Part shown: positions 23,390 through 35,764 of the stretch, piece by piece
Layout: every line of letters starts with the position of its first letter
Position numbering within the stretch: position 1 is the first letter of the stretch
DNA from: Pyronema omphalodes
Lineage: Eukaryota; Ascomycota; Pezizomycetes; Pezizales; Pyronemataceae
DNA: 64,000 nucleotides
Direction of reading: 5' to 3'
NCBI GenBank assembly: GCA_024516155.1
Contig: JAJJXM010000083.1
Span: 62,001 to 126,000, forward strand
Notes under the pieces: generated by a model
What the model was told of the DNA's origin: nothing
Database searches by the model: none
What the model saw: only the letters and a program-made list of their open reading frames with translations
Position numbers and translations under genes: made by a program

Positions 23390-26300
23390 TTGCATTAACG
23401 CATAGATTGATTGTATTTTCTCGCATGCATTTGTTTAGGCGGCACACTGCTACTACGTCTTTTGGAATTTTCTTGTTTTAGCTTATGGGTAACAATTCCG
23501 TTGGGTTGTTGCTTTATGTGGGGCGTTATAAATCTTTTTATTAGATACCATTTTGGAGCGGCCTCTTTTGATTTGGGGAGGTTAACTTGTACATACACAT
23601 ACAAAACGATTGTAAAACTTTGCCAGCAGGTATTGGCACCATGTATAGAACATATAATCATTTAACAAAATAATCCGAGCCTGGCTAGGACTAGGCATGT
23701 CTCTTTCTGTATGATTTCTTTTCTTTTCGCTTCTTGTGACGGATGAGCAATTGCGCTTTAAAACTTTGGCCTGATCAACCCAATCTACCTCGCGCACATG
23801 AACATGGGACATCCTGGAGAGTTAATAGTGATCAATAAGCAAGAATTCGACTTCAGCGCCTCATCAAGGCACAGGCCTCTGATAATTCTTCGCCAGAAGG
23901 CCAATCGTTATCAAAATTTGCCATCGGCCACTCGCCACAAAGCACAGACGTTCTTCGTAGGTACATACGTTATTAACAACGGTGTTGTTTTGTGGGTCAT
24001 GATTGGAAGTGCGCGAAAACGTTCGGCAATAAACCCGGGACTGGTTCTTCTTGCCACGTTCCTTAGTCGGACTAAAATACCACCCGATTTGCGGTAGCAC
24101 ACGTGGAAAGAGCTTATTGCAAATTAGCTTGCCTCGGCCTCATCGTCAAACACAAGGCTCTCGGCGTCCGGCTTAAATTAGGGAAGAAGGGGACTCAAGG
24201 GGACTCAAGAGTCAAGGGGATCCAAGGTTGTTTGTATGTAGTTTGTGCCCTAAGTAGAGTATGGTGGGGGGATAGGGTGGGCCCACCGGCCAACATCTCA
24301 TCCCACGTCCCACATCCCACTGTGCCCCTCCAAGGGCCCATCGACAAGCTTCCGACGCAAGATACAAGATCCGTCTTTCGGGCCGTGGGGCGGTGGGGCA
24401 ACGAAGCCACGTCGAGCCGCAATGGAGGTAGCTGAGTATTCTAGGCATGAATTATCAGTAATCTCCATGCAGTGAGCACTGAGAAAGCATAAACCTTCTG
24501 AGGCGATACTGACCTGGTTGCTCGCGACAATTACGTTCATAGTAATCGAGAATCTGCAGAGAGGCGATGAGGCTGATACAAGGTTTTGACGATGAGATAC
24601 CCGGGTCGGGTAGATTAAATGCCAAGATTCGTTATGACGAAACGTCTCGGCAGTATCGTTGTCAACTGCCGATGCTCTCGTTCTCTATGTATTACCGTTG
24701 TTTATTCGGCGCTCTCTTTATCACCACGTAAAAACCACAGTCGCCACAATGGAGAGTTGGGATCTTATAACTCATCAATTATGAAATAATTTTGCTGGGT
24801 GATTATCGGGCCGATTCGGAATGATTAGGGTCATTGATGGAATACCAGTAAATATCGTCTTCCTTCTTTGCCGCTGGGTATTTATTTCTGCAGATTTTAT
24901 TCGTTTAAAAAAATTCTGTATGTTCCTCACATAACACAGTATCGTGCAAATAACTTCTCCCTCTGCTGAAAGCAACCAGACCTTGAACCTTCGATTCATT
25001 ACGGTCTAAGACTGTTCAAGTTAAGCCGCTACAGCCACACCGCCACAAGTTAACACGTAATGTAACGTGACACCTCTAGAGTCACAAATCATGACTCGAG
25101 CTCGTCAATCTCTGTACTTGCTAACCACTTTTGTACATATCTACATATATTTCCCCTCTTCCTAACTTATAAAAGTTCCACATAACCCATCCACATTTCG
25201 GTATGCCAGGCCACACACGTAGATAATGGCGATCTACAGAAACATACGGATACGCATATGTACATACTCACCGGATCTCACTGACTCGCTAAACTTAGAT
25301 ATCCGGTGTGTGTACGTGTGTACAATGATAAGTCCTGCACGCTGTCATATCACTGCCCCCCAACTTTCGCCTCCGCATAGTACACGCAAGGACTACTGTC
25401 TTCTATGAAATATCAAAAATCTTTTGATAATTATGATTAAAATTGATCATCATACACAGAGCCTTGAAAGTTACCGTTATGCTGTTACCCGGTGTGAATT
25501 GCATGCAGTGGTACATTATACGTAACATGACCCCCGCATAAAAATGGTGCGACAACAGTGTGCATCATTTCTATGTTGTATAGAACTTCAAGGCTAAGAA
25601 GCAAAGTCGCAGATATTGGTAATATGCATACAAGGAACTTAGGCTGTAGATAGTATTTACACATTCTCCGAGGTGCGCACAACAGGGCTGACACACTGCG
25701 AAAATCTTAATTCATGGCTATGTAGGCTGCAGATCTAGACGTCCACGTATATATGTATATATAGAAAGAAAGGCTGTTGTTTATTTTGAGGCATCACCTT
25801 CCGGTAGACCGAAGGCAGTGATGCACATCTCTCTCGATGTGCAAAAGTTTCATTATATGCAGTATCGCAAGGCTGTTAAGCTTATGTACGGTTGGAGTGT
25901 ATGGGGGGGGGGGGGGTTAGTAATTATTATATCGATGCCAGGCTTTATGGTGAGAATTTGGCATTGTACTGCTATGTACCGAATTGGAGGATATATATGG
26001 TGGAATTTAGTTAACTCAGTGGATGGAATACGAGATGTCGAGTTATACCGTAAATATGCGCTTGATGATTTTGACGTTTTGTCTACTCGCATTTGGATCA
26101 TCGGGAGTGGCTACTATTCTAAAAATGTGTGAGAACTTATACAACATGGTGTTGTTTCTTCTGAAAGACAACCGGAATCTGTGCATAAGGCTCGAGTGGC
26201 TGGACTCAGATGCTTTGAAATTTCGTTTAGCTCGTCATTTACAACGGTAAACTGACTTATCAAGCGAACGGGTAGGCTTTTGTGTAAGACGGCTCCAAAG

Positions 26301-27430
26301 CGAGACAGATGATCGATGGTTGTTTATGCACCGGTAGCATCGTATGTCCACTAAGCATAGTTAATACTCGGATACCTGAAGACCATGGATATCTATCTTT
26401 CTTTTCTTTTCTCGTTCATATCGCCTTGTACTGCTCGAGGTACGATAGTTTTGCATTCTTCTGTAAATATGTCCACCTCTTGACCACATTAAAGCTATAA
26501 TGTACACCTCACATTATTGACTTTTTCTTTGATGTATTCATCTTCTTTACCTATAATGCGTTCTGCTTTATTTTGTAAACCTATACTTCCGCCAACTTCT
26601 GTCTTCCGGCCTCCTCATCTTCTAGTACCTCTTTTACCATCTCGTCTCCATCTCGTCTCCATCCATTGTCTACTTTTAAAATCTTTTCTCTGTCTTTGTT
26701 TTTAATTCGTAGTTTCTGTTATTCTTCGCTGTTCTCTTCCTCCTAACAATCCCACACCTCGTCTCTGCTCCCAACTTTCCATGGTTTCTTTTCCGATTCT
26801 TGGTAGCCTATCTCTGTCAATTCCAAGAACTTCAGAATGGCTACCATTAGTTTTCGATATATGAAAATGTATTAGGTGCTTTTATGGTTTCGTCTAGCTG
26901 TTTTTATTACTTTCTTTAGCTTTTCTCTCCCTCTCTTCCATCAATAGTGATATTTAATTACTTGTTTTACAGTTTGTGTCTCTTTGTAGCTGCAATTTTA
27001 AAGATTTTTTCGAAATTGACCCGCAGAGTCGTGGGCTTCCTGAACCCCGCTCATTATACTATCAGTCAGGGAAACTATCCTACTGCTACCCTCGCGGCAG
27101 AATATTCGCAAATTTCAGTATGAGTGATAATTTATGTTTAAATGTTTCTTAATTCTAGATTTGCAATTATTCTCGCGAAAGCGGTTTATTGTATCATTCT
27201 TGATGATTAGAAATTTTAATGGTAGTTAAGTTTCTTAACTACATATTCGAAGGACAATTGTCGAGTGCAGTACACGCGCTGCAATGTATGCTACCGCTAC
27301 GCGTTGACCGCGGCGCGATCGCGGGGAAAGCTTTCATCTTGGCGTTCGTTGCCCGTCACGCTACGTGAGCTATCTTTACACCTCACCCGACGCTCTCGGA
27401 GCTCCCCAGCTGTCAAATACGCATTATACA
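23390..27430. other. Intergenic upstream of MED5
   Basis: No supported gene in 4 kb. It contains a G14 run (25903-25916), T-rich sequence at 26500-26950 and a short GC-rich patch at 27290-27420 just before the MED5 start. Open frames are short and lack domains. Confidence 0.5.
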
Positions 27431-30400
27431 ATGACGACACCGATAGCGATCGACTATAAGGAGGTTTTCAAGCGATGTTTGGAGCGACGGATGCCCGTTG
27501 ACAGCGTAAGGTTTCTCATGAAGCAGCGGTAATCTTCTACTAACGGCCTGCAGTTCGAGAATACACTGAACCAGCTGCTACTACGAAATCCGAGTCCACC
27601 GGAAGCTATATCCGCCAACATCCTCGACCCGATCCTCGGTTTCTACGACCCCCTTCATGTCGAATATATCGGTCGTCTCGTTGAACGCGACGTCGTATCC
27701 GTTGCCAACATCCTCGTCGCGCTACTCAAAACCTCCGCGGTGAAAGGCCACAGATCCTCGACGGCACCGGATTCCTCAATGCCCTTTCATAGTGAAAGCG
27801 AAGGAACACATGGCCGTGTAGTTTTGGAACAGAACTTATTTCTTCGCTTGGCACATGTCCTAAATACCCAGAAGGCGCGGTCGGCGGAAAATGTATGGGC
27901 AGCGGTGCAGGCAATGTGCGAATGGATGGAAGCTGTGATGGCGGTATTAGGTGATGGCGGGGATGACGGAATTCCAGAAGCTATGGACATGCCATCGAAA
28001 TTCCGCCTCGAAGCTCTGGGACAGTTAGTAATTGCACTGGGTACTAACGAGAGTGCTATGAAAGTTATGAGCGAGCCTGGAAGGAAAGATAAAAAGCTTA
28101 ATTTTCAGTCTAGCTTGAGTCTTTTTACTCAATACGTACAAGTACAGAACCCAGAATTGGGCCATAAATTGGAAGTGCTACGCCATCAATATCGAAGCCA
28201 GAGTCCTAGGCAGCAGAGGCAAGGATTGAAGGATAGCTCCAACGAGATTGACGGTATGGTAATGGGCCTAGGAGGAGACAGTGTAGAAATTGTCACCGTT
28301 ATGGAGAATCGCGCACATTTATTCATATGGTTAGAAAGCTTGGTGAGTTTGTGTAAATGGCACCTGCTTACCGCCATGACTAATTGCTCCGGTAGCTCTG
28401 TGCACGTCCGCATGTTGACGACGACGTAATTTTTGGATATCTCTACGCACGATATAAGGACCGTGTAGATCTGATGGTACCAGATTTTATCACAGCCGTC
28501 ATCGATGTTATTTCAAATGCCATCATTCGACACGAGCCCTCAAGTACCCTGTTCCTTTTGCGATCATTCCTATGTAACAAAGTTCCGCTCATTATCAACC
28601 GGATATCGCCCTCGCCCATGGACTCGTCGCTTGCTATAAGCAAAGCCTTCCAACGCACAGATGCAACGACACTAACCAATCTTGCACCATCGATATTCGA
28701 CCCATACTCTTACAACACTAATCGTAACCCGGATATATACGACATTACGGTGGATTTGCGACCCGACTTTCTCTTTGCATGTGCTTTACATAACGTCATT
28801 GTAGAACAGGATATTAATGGCCTTCTTGGAGAGCTTCCGCTAGGAGCTATGTCGGCAGCAGGAACCTATTATGTTCCCGATCTGATGCTGCAGTGTGTCA
28901 ATGATCCTGCTCGTATTGACCGATTGCTGGAAGAGATTGAAGCGGTTGAAGGTAACTCTGGGGCTGTTGTGCAAACAATATTCGAGGTTGGTAATACTGT
29001 CTTGCGAAATGACTGAAACTAATACTTTGTGATAGCAAATGAAGAATATGTGTGAGTCTCGTGAGACAATGCCTTTGAGAAATATTTGTAGCTATTTGGC
29101 ACGTAAGCCAAGCAGTATGGATGTAATGTTGCTCTTTATCAAACCAGCGGAGATACTAGAGCCATTATGCGACCTTTTGGATAACTGGCGATATGAAGAG
29201 GATCAGGGTTGGTCATTGAAATCTTTTCTATAGCATCATCTAACACAATCCGTTAGGAGAATATCAGCCTGTATATGAGGAGTTTGGATACATCCTTCTT
29301 CTAGTCCTCACGGTCATCAAACGCTATTCTCTTACCCTCAACGACCTCGCCTTCTCTCACCCCGTAAAAAACGAATCTTTCATCGCTCAACTACTCCGCG
29401 GGCTCGCCACCGCCAAACACATTGAAGACCTGACCACCTCAGACAGCCATGCACAACTCGGCGGCTGGATCAAAGAGCTTTACGAAGGCGAAGGTATCTC
29501 CGACGAGTTGATGATGTCCTGCCGTCCTCAAGACTTCTATCTCCTCGCCCCTACCATCTTTTCGCAATCCATGATCGCCATTCAGCGATCAATCCTGGAT
29601 CTTGACACCGTCAAAGAAGCCCTTGCCTTTCTCCTAACCCCCTTCTTACTTCCCTCTGTCATCCCCGGCCTTTCCTGGCTTACAACTCACCTCTGGACAA
29701 CTATTGACAGCAACCCCTACCCTACTCTCGCCGTCTTATCTGCCCTAGTAATGGCGCGCGATCTCTCCGCGGAAGCTTCCGAGACTCATAGAACAGTCCT
29801 TTCTATCTCTGCGCAATCCCTCGACTCGGTTCTTCGGCAGCTTTCCCGCCGCCCTAACATTTCGCAGGAGGTAGCAAGCCTGACCCATCAGCTTATAAGC
29901 ACGCTTAAACCCCATCTCCGCTTCATTCGTGACGGCATTTCGTCCAACGACGAGTTGCAAAGCTGGATCCATAACACCAGCTCCGGAGGCTTGGCGCAGG
30001 TGGTTGCAAATCTTTATGCTTGCATGTTTCAATGGGCCGTCCAAAATCCTGGGGAGCCGCAGTTAATGCGTCCCCCTACTACTGTGTACACGCACCGTGT
30101 TCTTTTACAAGCTCATCGCTTGCTAGGTGCAAGAACGGTAGTGGACATCATTGTGAGAGAGGCATCGCTTCGGTCTTCAATGGCAAGTCCGGGAGTGGCG
30201 GAAGATATTGCTGCTGCCATGTTGGGAAGTTATGTTCCGGATGATGGAAATATGACATTTTATGATGCTTTACAGGATAATAATGGGAATGAGATTATGG
30301 ACCAGGTTAGGAGAAGAGTGGAGATTGGAAGAAGAGGATGGTCAGGACAGGGATTGCAAGGGGTTCAGCATCAGGACCAGGAGGTGAATCTTCAGTTGTT

Positions 30401-30473
30401 GGGCGATGTGGATATGATGATGATGCAGGGGGGATTTGATGTTGGCGATGATGACCTCATGATGGGAATGTAG
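27431..30473 (+). CDS. MED5: Mediator complex subunit 5 (Med5/Nut1)
   Basis: Tail-module subunit of the RNA polymerase II Mediator complex, acting in the nucleus as a link to gene-specific activators. Five exons: 27431-27505, 27554-28342, 28396-28986, 29036-29207 and 29257-30473 (947 aa to the first stop). The introns are 48-53 nt, the first with a perfect TACTAAC branch site. The protein is all-helical. Family blocks seen include the N-terminal YKEVFKRCLERR, ILDPILGFYDPLHVEYIGRL, WLESL, the central CALHNVIVEQDINGLLGELP, SYLARKPSSMDVMLLFIKP, GYILLLVLTVIKRY and the C-terminal WIKELYEGEGISDELM. The end is Met/Asp/Gly-rich. The TAG stop at 30471-30473 is followed by 67 open, protein-like codons, a second TAG, then 45 more open codons to a TGA at 30813-30815, so the original C-terminus was probably longer. 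Confidence 0.9.
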
Positions 30474-30815
30474 AACTTTCCTGGGGTTTCGCCGGGGTCT
30501 ATGGAGCATGTTGACTTGATGTTGGAGAAGATACATCAGGGGAGTGCTTCAAATAAGAGTGGTTTAGGGGAAAAGAATGAGAATGAAAATGTAGGAGGTA
30601 CATTAGGGGGAGATGGATCTTTTGATAGATTTTTGCAGGCAGTTGGTGCGGATCAAGAAATGACCTCAGGGATGTAGGATGTCCTTTTGGAGGAACCGAT
30701 TGGGGATTTGCCGGAGATGAACCTGCAGAATATTGATTCTATGATGCAGAATCAGGAATGGATGACTTTGGAGAATGAGATGGAAGCAAGAGATGAAGAA
30801 ATAAGGGGCTTTTGA
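30474..30815 (+). other. In-frame, protein-like extension after the MED5 stop
   Basis: Reading on in the MED5 frame gives 112 sense codons interrupted only by TAG at 30675-30677 and closed by TGA at 30813-30815. Composition (Met, Asp, Glu, Asn, Gly) continues that of the upstream tail. Both TAG codons (in ATG-TAG-AAC and ATG-TAG-GAT) would be CAG (Gln) with one C-to-T change. The stretch could be a decayed C-terminus, a readthrough extension or part of the 3' UTR. Confidence 0.5.
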
Positions 30816-32020
30816 AACAGCATGAGAACATGCAAATTTTGAATTTGGAGGGGGGGGGGGGGGGGATGATCTGGATTTCAGTTTTTGTTAACAGTGCTGA
30901 AGTCAAGAGATTCTATGATGGATATAGACTTGATCACTGACTGGTATATGGTGGTGGCTTTGGACTTTTGTTTATGATGTGTCGTGGTGGTTTAAGTTTA
31001 GGTATTATTAAATCATATAATGTCACTCACGATTACTCTTGAATTTTGATTTTTGACTTATTCGCATCGTAAGCCTATAAACACGTTAGTACCGTAGAGA
31101 TTGATAATTGACGATACAAATTGATCTCATTTCCTCTTCACTAAATAGCCAATACAGTTTCGAAGTGTCATGACCGAGCCAGTAGACAAAACTTCGAGTG
31201 AGATTACATGAAGAAGAAATTGCGCTTCTCAGTCCAAGTTCCGCTTCGGAAATCTAATGGCACGGTTTTGCCTGCTTTAAACCCTATTTTTTTTTTTTTG
31301 CGCACTTCTGATATTTTAATAGTCTTGGAGATCGTGCAGAATATTCGCATCCATGATCAAACTTTGAGGATTGAGGAGGCAACGCATCAAAGTTTAATCA
31401 AGAAATACATAAATTCGGGCAAGACACAACTCCTTTACATACATATACCCAAAATTCAGATTCCAACTCTATACAACCACGCTATTATGCCACATCTCTG
31501 AATTCGTTAGTCAAACATATTCCTGGTATTCCGGCTGCGGAAAATATCCGCATTGTTAACTTATACACATTAATCATGCCCCAAAAGGTTCTTCCTATCT
31601 CGATTCGTAGATCCAGAGAGGTCGTAACTGTAATAGACAGATCAAGACGTCTAAAGTAAATTACCGCAGTTTTATTTTACCGTATTTGACAGTCGCTTTA
31701 ACTGGTGCGAATTGATATATATACATCGCCGGACTGTGTACCATATCATGCGTATGCTTATGGTTATTGTATGGAAATACCAAGACACAGATAAAGCTTT
31801 ATTCCGCGTTTTTCTGCATGCAATGTTGTCCATGTACTCTACACTACCGAAACATCAAGATAAATAAAATTTTCTGATTGAAAGTCCAATATAATCATCC
31901 TAACCAGGCCATCGAGAAGTATTTTCAAACGATCTCACCCGATCATGTACTTCATAAGAGCCTATATTCCCTATACGCAACCATTATCATCATGAGGCAT
32001 TTTTCTTCTCATCTATGTAT
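30816..32020. other. Intergenic between MED5 and the tandem units
   Basis: A G16 run at 30850-30865, then AT-rich DNA. A 97-codon frame at 31208-31501 has no domain and was not called. Confidence 0.5.
30850..30865 (+). repeat. G16 homopolymer
   Basis: Uninterrupted run of 16 G, just after the TGA that closes the extended MED5 frame. Confidence 0.9.
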
Positions 32021-32632
32021 CAGAATACTATAAGCAGATATTTTAGTACGCAACTGAAATGGAATAGCGTCTGCAGAAAGTGATTTAGAGGTTTTAGTCG
32101 CCTTTTTTCATCAGAATACTATAAGCAGATATTTTAGTACGCACCTGAAATGGAATAGCGTCTGCAGAAAGTGATTTAGAGGTTTTTAGTCGCCTTTTTT
32201 TCAGAATACTATAAGCAGATGTTTTAGTACGCACCTGAAATGGAATAGCGTGTGCGGAAAGTGATTTAGAGGTTTTTAGTCGCCTTTTTACTATATATAC
32301 AAGCAGGTATATTTTAGTTATTTACCTGATACGGTATAGCGTTATCATTAAAGGCTGTGATGATGTAATTTCAGACTAATTTAATCGTGAACTCCTCTGG
32401 CTGTCGGGCGGCAATACAAAAGCTTCGGCAATACATGGCGGGATGGTAAAACCGGCAACTGTGGCAACCGGAACAGATTCGATGGGAAACATATAAGACT
32501 GCTCTCCTGGCTGCCTGGGCACAGATCCCATTCGCCTTTCCAATCCCAAATCACTTCGCACCTTTGATACAATTCATGATGCAATTCAGCTGTTAATGGT
32601 TGGCCGGATAAAATATACGGACACCTGTGACC

Positions 32633-32890
32633 TTTGCCGCATGCTGCAGATACAGTCGCCGAGACGCTAACAGATGAAGTTAAGCAACTGCGGTTTTATT
32701 GAGGAGAATCTTGACAGACTGTGTGAGGAGATATATAAAGTGGATTTGAATAGGCTCAAGGCAGAAAAACAGTGGAAGGAAGCAGAGAAAGTTTTGAAGC
32801 CTCCCAAGGAGGATTTTCCATTACTGAGACTGAGCTTCAGAAACATCACGAGGATATCAAAAAATGACTCGGAAAGAATGAGAACAGGCT
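32633..32890 (+). pseudogene. Coiled-coil gene fragment in unit A
   Basis: A lysine/glutamate-rich helical frame containing EENLDRLCEEIYK and NRLKAEKQWKEAEK, then KEDF. It loses frame relative to the 11-kb copy (which continues TEAELQ) and stops at 32890. There is no ATG in a good context and no intact downstream exon. The same fragment is present in unit B. Confidence 0.55.
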
Positions 32891-33787
32891 GAGGAGCACT
32901 GATCGAATCCTAGAATGTGCATAAAGTCTTTCTGAATCAACATGAAAGTTAATGCTGCACAATGCGAAAAATAAAAAAAAAAAACAAAAAACATGAAACA
33001 CAGACACATATGTACATAAATGGCGGAAGGATTGGCAAAGTGAGAAAGATAAACTGTGATGTAAAAGCTGAAGAAGAAATAATACAAGTGAAAGGACGGA
33101 GAGGGAGAAGGGCAGAAAAGGAGTAGAGACAATATGGTAGCGTTGAAGACAGAGGCCAGGTGAGAAGTGGAAGAACAGTTCAGTGAGGAGAGATGAGAAA
33201 GGCGAGTTCAGAGAGGCCAGTGGAAAAAGAGCAAACAGGGCTCCAAATGTACAGACGACAAGTAAAACCAGCATAAGGAATAAGGGTGACAACAGGCCCA
33301 AGATATCATGTACGCTCTGGGACGATTCCCAGCAAAATCCTGGGGTAAAAGTTAGAGCCTCCGATATATATCACAACTGTACCATACGTCATAATATTGA
33401 GTTTGGCAAGGCCCAAGAAATTGAAATCAAATCGAAAAACTGGTGACTGTGTAGAAACCTCTCAATACAGAAGTGGCTGGTCAAGAATTCGAGAGTTATT
33501 GTCCTGAAGTTACAACCCATGATATATTGTAGAGGTGAAATTACTCGACAAATCCTCCAATCGGCAAGAAAATATCTTCTGCTTGCCCCAATGAACTTTG
33601 TGTTCCAGCACATATCTGTGAAGGGTCAGGCAGAGGAAACATGTCAGAATATTGCTGTCACAGGATAACATTAACTGCAGCACTAGGAATATTGTTTATC
33701 CTAGGCTGCTCTTGCGGGAATCATAGGCGAGTTTCATATTCTTAAGATCACATCATATATATAGTCGAAACCCGTCACATTATATGT

Positions 33788-33831
33788 TCGTGCCTAAAGA
33801 TGGTGGCGCTAGCCACCATCTTTAGGCACGA
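33788..33831. repeat. 44-base hairpin in unit A
   Basis: Perfect 20-base arms (TCGTGCCTAAAG... and its complement) around a 4-base GCTA loop. It is located about 100 bases before the 3' end of the unit. Confidence 0.95.
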
Positions 33832-34448
33832 GTAACCAGTTTATCAACAGCTGGAGTTGTGAACCAACGGTTCGATTTGTAGAGGCAACAAAATGGACCG
33901 GCCGTAGGCCGGAACAGACCACATCCTCTCTTGTCAGAATACTATAAGCAGATATTTTAGTACGCACCTGAAATGGAATAGCGTCTGCAGAAAGTGATTT
34001 AGAGGTTTTTAGTCGCCTTTTCAGAATACTATAAGCAGATATTTTAGTACGCACCTGAAATGGAATAGCGTCTGCAGAAAGTGATTTAGAGGTTTTTAGT
34101 CGCCTTTTACTATATAAGCAGGTATATTTTAGTTATTTACCTGATACGGTATAGCGTTATTATTAAAAGCTGTGATGATGTAATTTCAGACTAATTTAAA
34201 CGTGAACTCCTCTGGCTGTCGGGCGGCAATTCAAAAGCTTCGGCAATACATAGCGGGATGGTAAAACCGGCAACCGTGGCAACCGGAACAGATTCGATGG
34301 GAAACATATAAGACTGCTCTCCTGGCTGCCTGGGCACAGATCCCATTCGCCTTTCCAATCCCAAATCACTTCGCACCTTTGATACAATTCATGATGCAAT
34401 TCAGCTGTTAATGGTTGGCCGGATAAAATATACGGACACCTGTGACCT

Positions 34449-34706
34449 TTGCCGCATGCTGCAGATACAGTCGACGAGACGCTATCAGATGAAGTTAGCA
34501 ACTGCGGTTTTATTGAGGAGAATCTTGACACACTGTGTGAGGAGATATATAAAGCGGATTTGAATAGGCTCAAGGCAGAAAAACAGTGGAAGGAAGCAGA
34601 GAAAGTTTTGAAGCCTCCCAAGGAGGATTTTCCATTACTGAGACTGAGCTTCAGAAACATCACGAGGATATCAAAAAATGACTCGGAAAGAATGAGAACA
34701 GGCTGA
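34449..34706 (+). pseudogene. Coiled-coil gene fragment in unit B
   Basis: Counterpart of the fragment in unit A, open for 85 codons from 34449 because one base (the extra A in unit A's GTTAAGCAACTG) is absent here. It has the same frame loss after KEDF. It is too incomplete to call a functional gene. Confidence 0.5.
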
Positions 34707-35617
34707 GGAGCACTGATCGAATCCTAGAATGTGCATAAAGTCTTTCTGAATCAACATGAAAGTTAATGCTGCAAAATGCGAAAAATAAAAAATAAAAAAC
34801 AAACATGAAACACAGACACAGACACAGACACAGACACATATGTACATGAATGGCGGAAGGATTGGCAAAGTGAGAAAGATAAACTGTGATGTAAAAGCTG
34901 AAGAAGAAATAATACGAGTGAAAAGACGGAGAGGGAGAAGGGCAGAAAAGGAGTAGAGACAATGTGGTAGCGTTGAAGACAGAGGCCAGGTGAGAAGTAG
35001 AAGAACAGTTCAGTGAGGAGAGATGAGACAGGCGAGTTCAGAGAGGCCAGTGGAAAAAGAGCAAACAGGGCTCCAAATGTACAGACGAGAAGTAAAACCA
35101 GCATAAGGAATAAGGGTGACAACAGGCCCAAGATATCATGTACGCTCTGGGACGATTCCCAGCGAAATCCTGGGGTAAAAGTTAGAGCCTCCGATATATA
35201 TCACAACTGTACCATACGTCATAATATTGAGTTTGGCAAGGCCCAAGAAATTGAAATCAAATCGAAAAACTGGTGATTCTGTAGAACCCTCTCAATACAG
35301 AAGTTGCTGGTCAAGAATTCGAGAGTTATTCTCCTGAAGTTACAACCCATGGTATATTGTAGAGGTGAAATTACTCGACAAATCCTCCAATCGGCAAGAA
35401 AATATCTTCTGCTTGCCCCAATGAACTTTGTGTTCCAGCACATATCTGTGAAGGGTCAGGCAGAGGAAACATGTCAGAATATTGCTGTCACAGGATAACA
35501 TCAACTGCATCACTTGGAATATTGTTTATCCCAGGCTGCTCTTGCGGGAATCATAGGCGAGTTTCAGATTCTTAAGATCACATCATATATATAGTCGAAA
35601 CCCGTCACATTATATGT

Positions 35618-35661
35618 TCGTGCCTAAAGATGGTGGCGCTAGCCACCATCTTTAGGCACGA
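35618..35661. repeat. 44-base hairpin in unit B
   Basis: Same perfect 20-base arms and GCTA loop as in unit A, with no change in either arm. Confidence 0.95.
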
Positions 35662-35764
35662 GTAACCAGTTTATCAACAGTTGGAGTTGTGTACCAACGG
35701 TTCGATTTGTAGAGGCAACACAATGGACCGGCCGTAGGCCGGAACAGACCACATCCTCTCTTGT

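Larger units (their letters stand above)
32021..33934 (+). repeat. Tandem unit A (about 1.9 kb)
   Basis: First of two head-to-tail units. It begins with three 88-91 bp sub-repeats starting CAGAATACTATAAGCAG (32021, 32112, 32202), then a divergent fourth sub-repeat starting near 32290. The body of about 1.6 kb ends CCTCTCTTGT at 33934. The body carries a coiled-coil gene fragment (about 32633-32890), a 44-base hairpin (33788-33831) and a small palindrome CCGGCCGTAGGCCGG (33898-33912). It is near-identical by eye to unit B, with scattered substitutions and small indels. Confidence 0.9.
33935..35764 (+). repeat. Tandem unit B (1.83 kb)
   Basis: Second unit, directly abutting unit A. It has two 87-bp sub-repeats (33935, 34022) plus the divergent one (from about 34108), then the same body, ending CCTCTCTTGT at 35764. 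A CAGACA microsatellite near 34810-34840 is expanded relative to unit A. No reverse transcriptase, transposase or other complete gene is visible in either unit. Confidence 0.9.

Noticed and set aside
32021..35764. Repeat-induced point mutation (RIP) of the tandem units
   Set aside because: The two units differ by few, mixed changes and are not strongly AT-biased relative to flanks. RIP would give many C-to-T/G-to-A differences.
32021..35764. Helitron
   Set aside because: A 5' TC-like start and a 3' hairpin are suggestive, but the end is not CTRR and the hairpin lies about 100 bases from it. No Rep/helicase is present.
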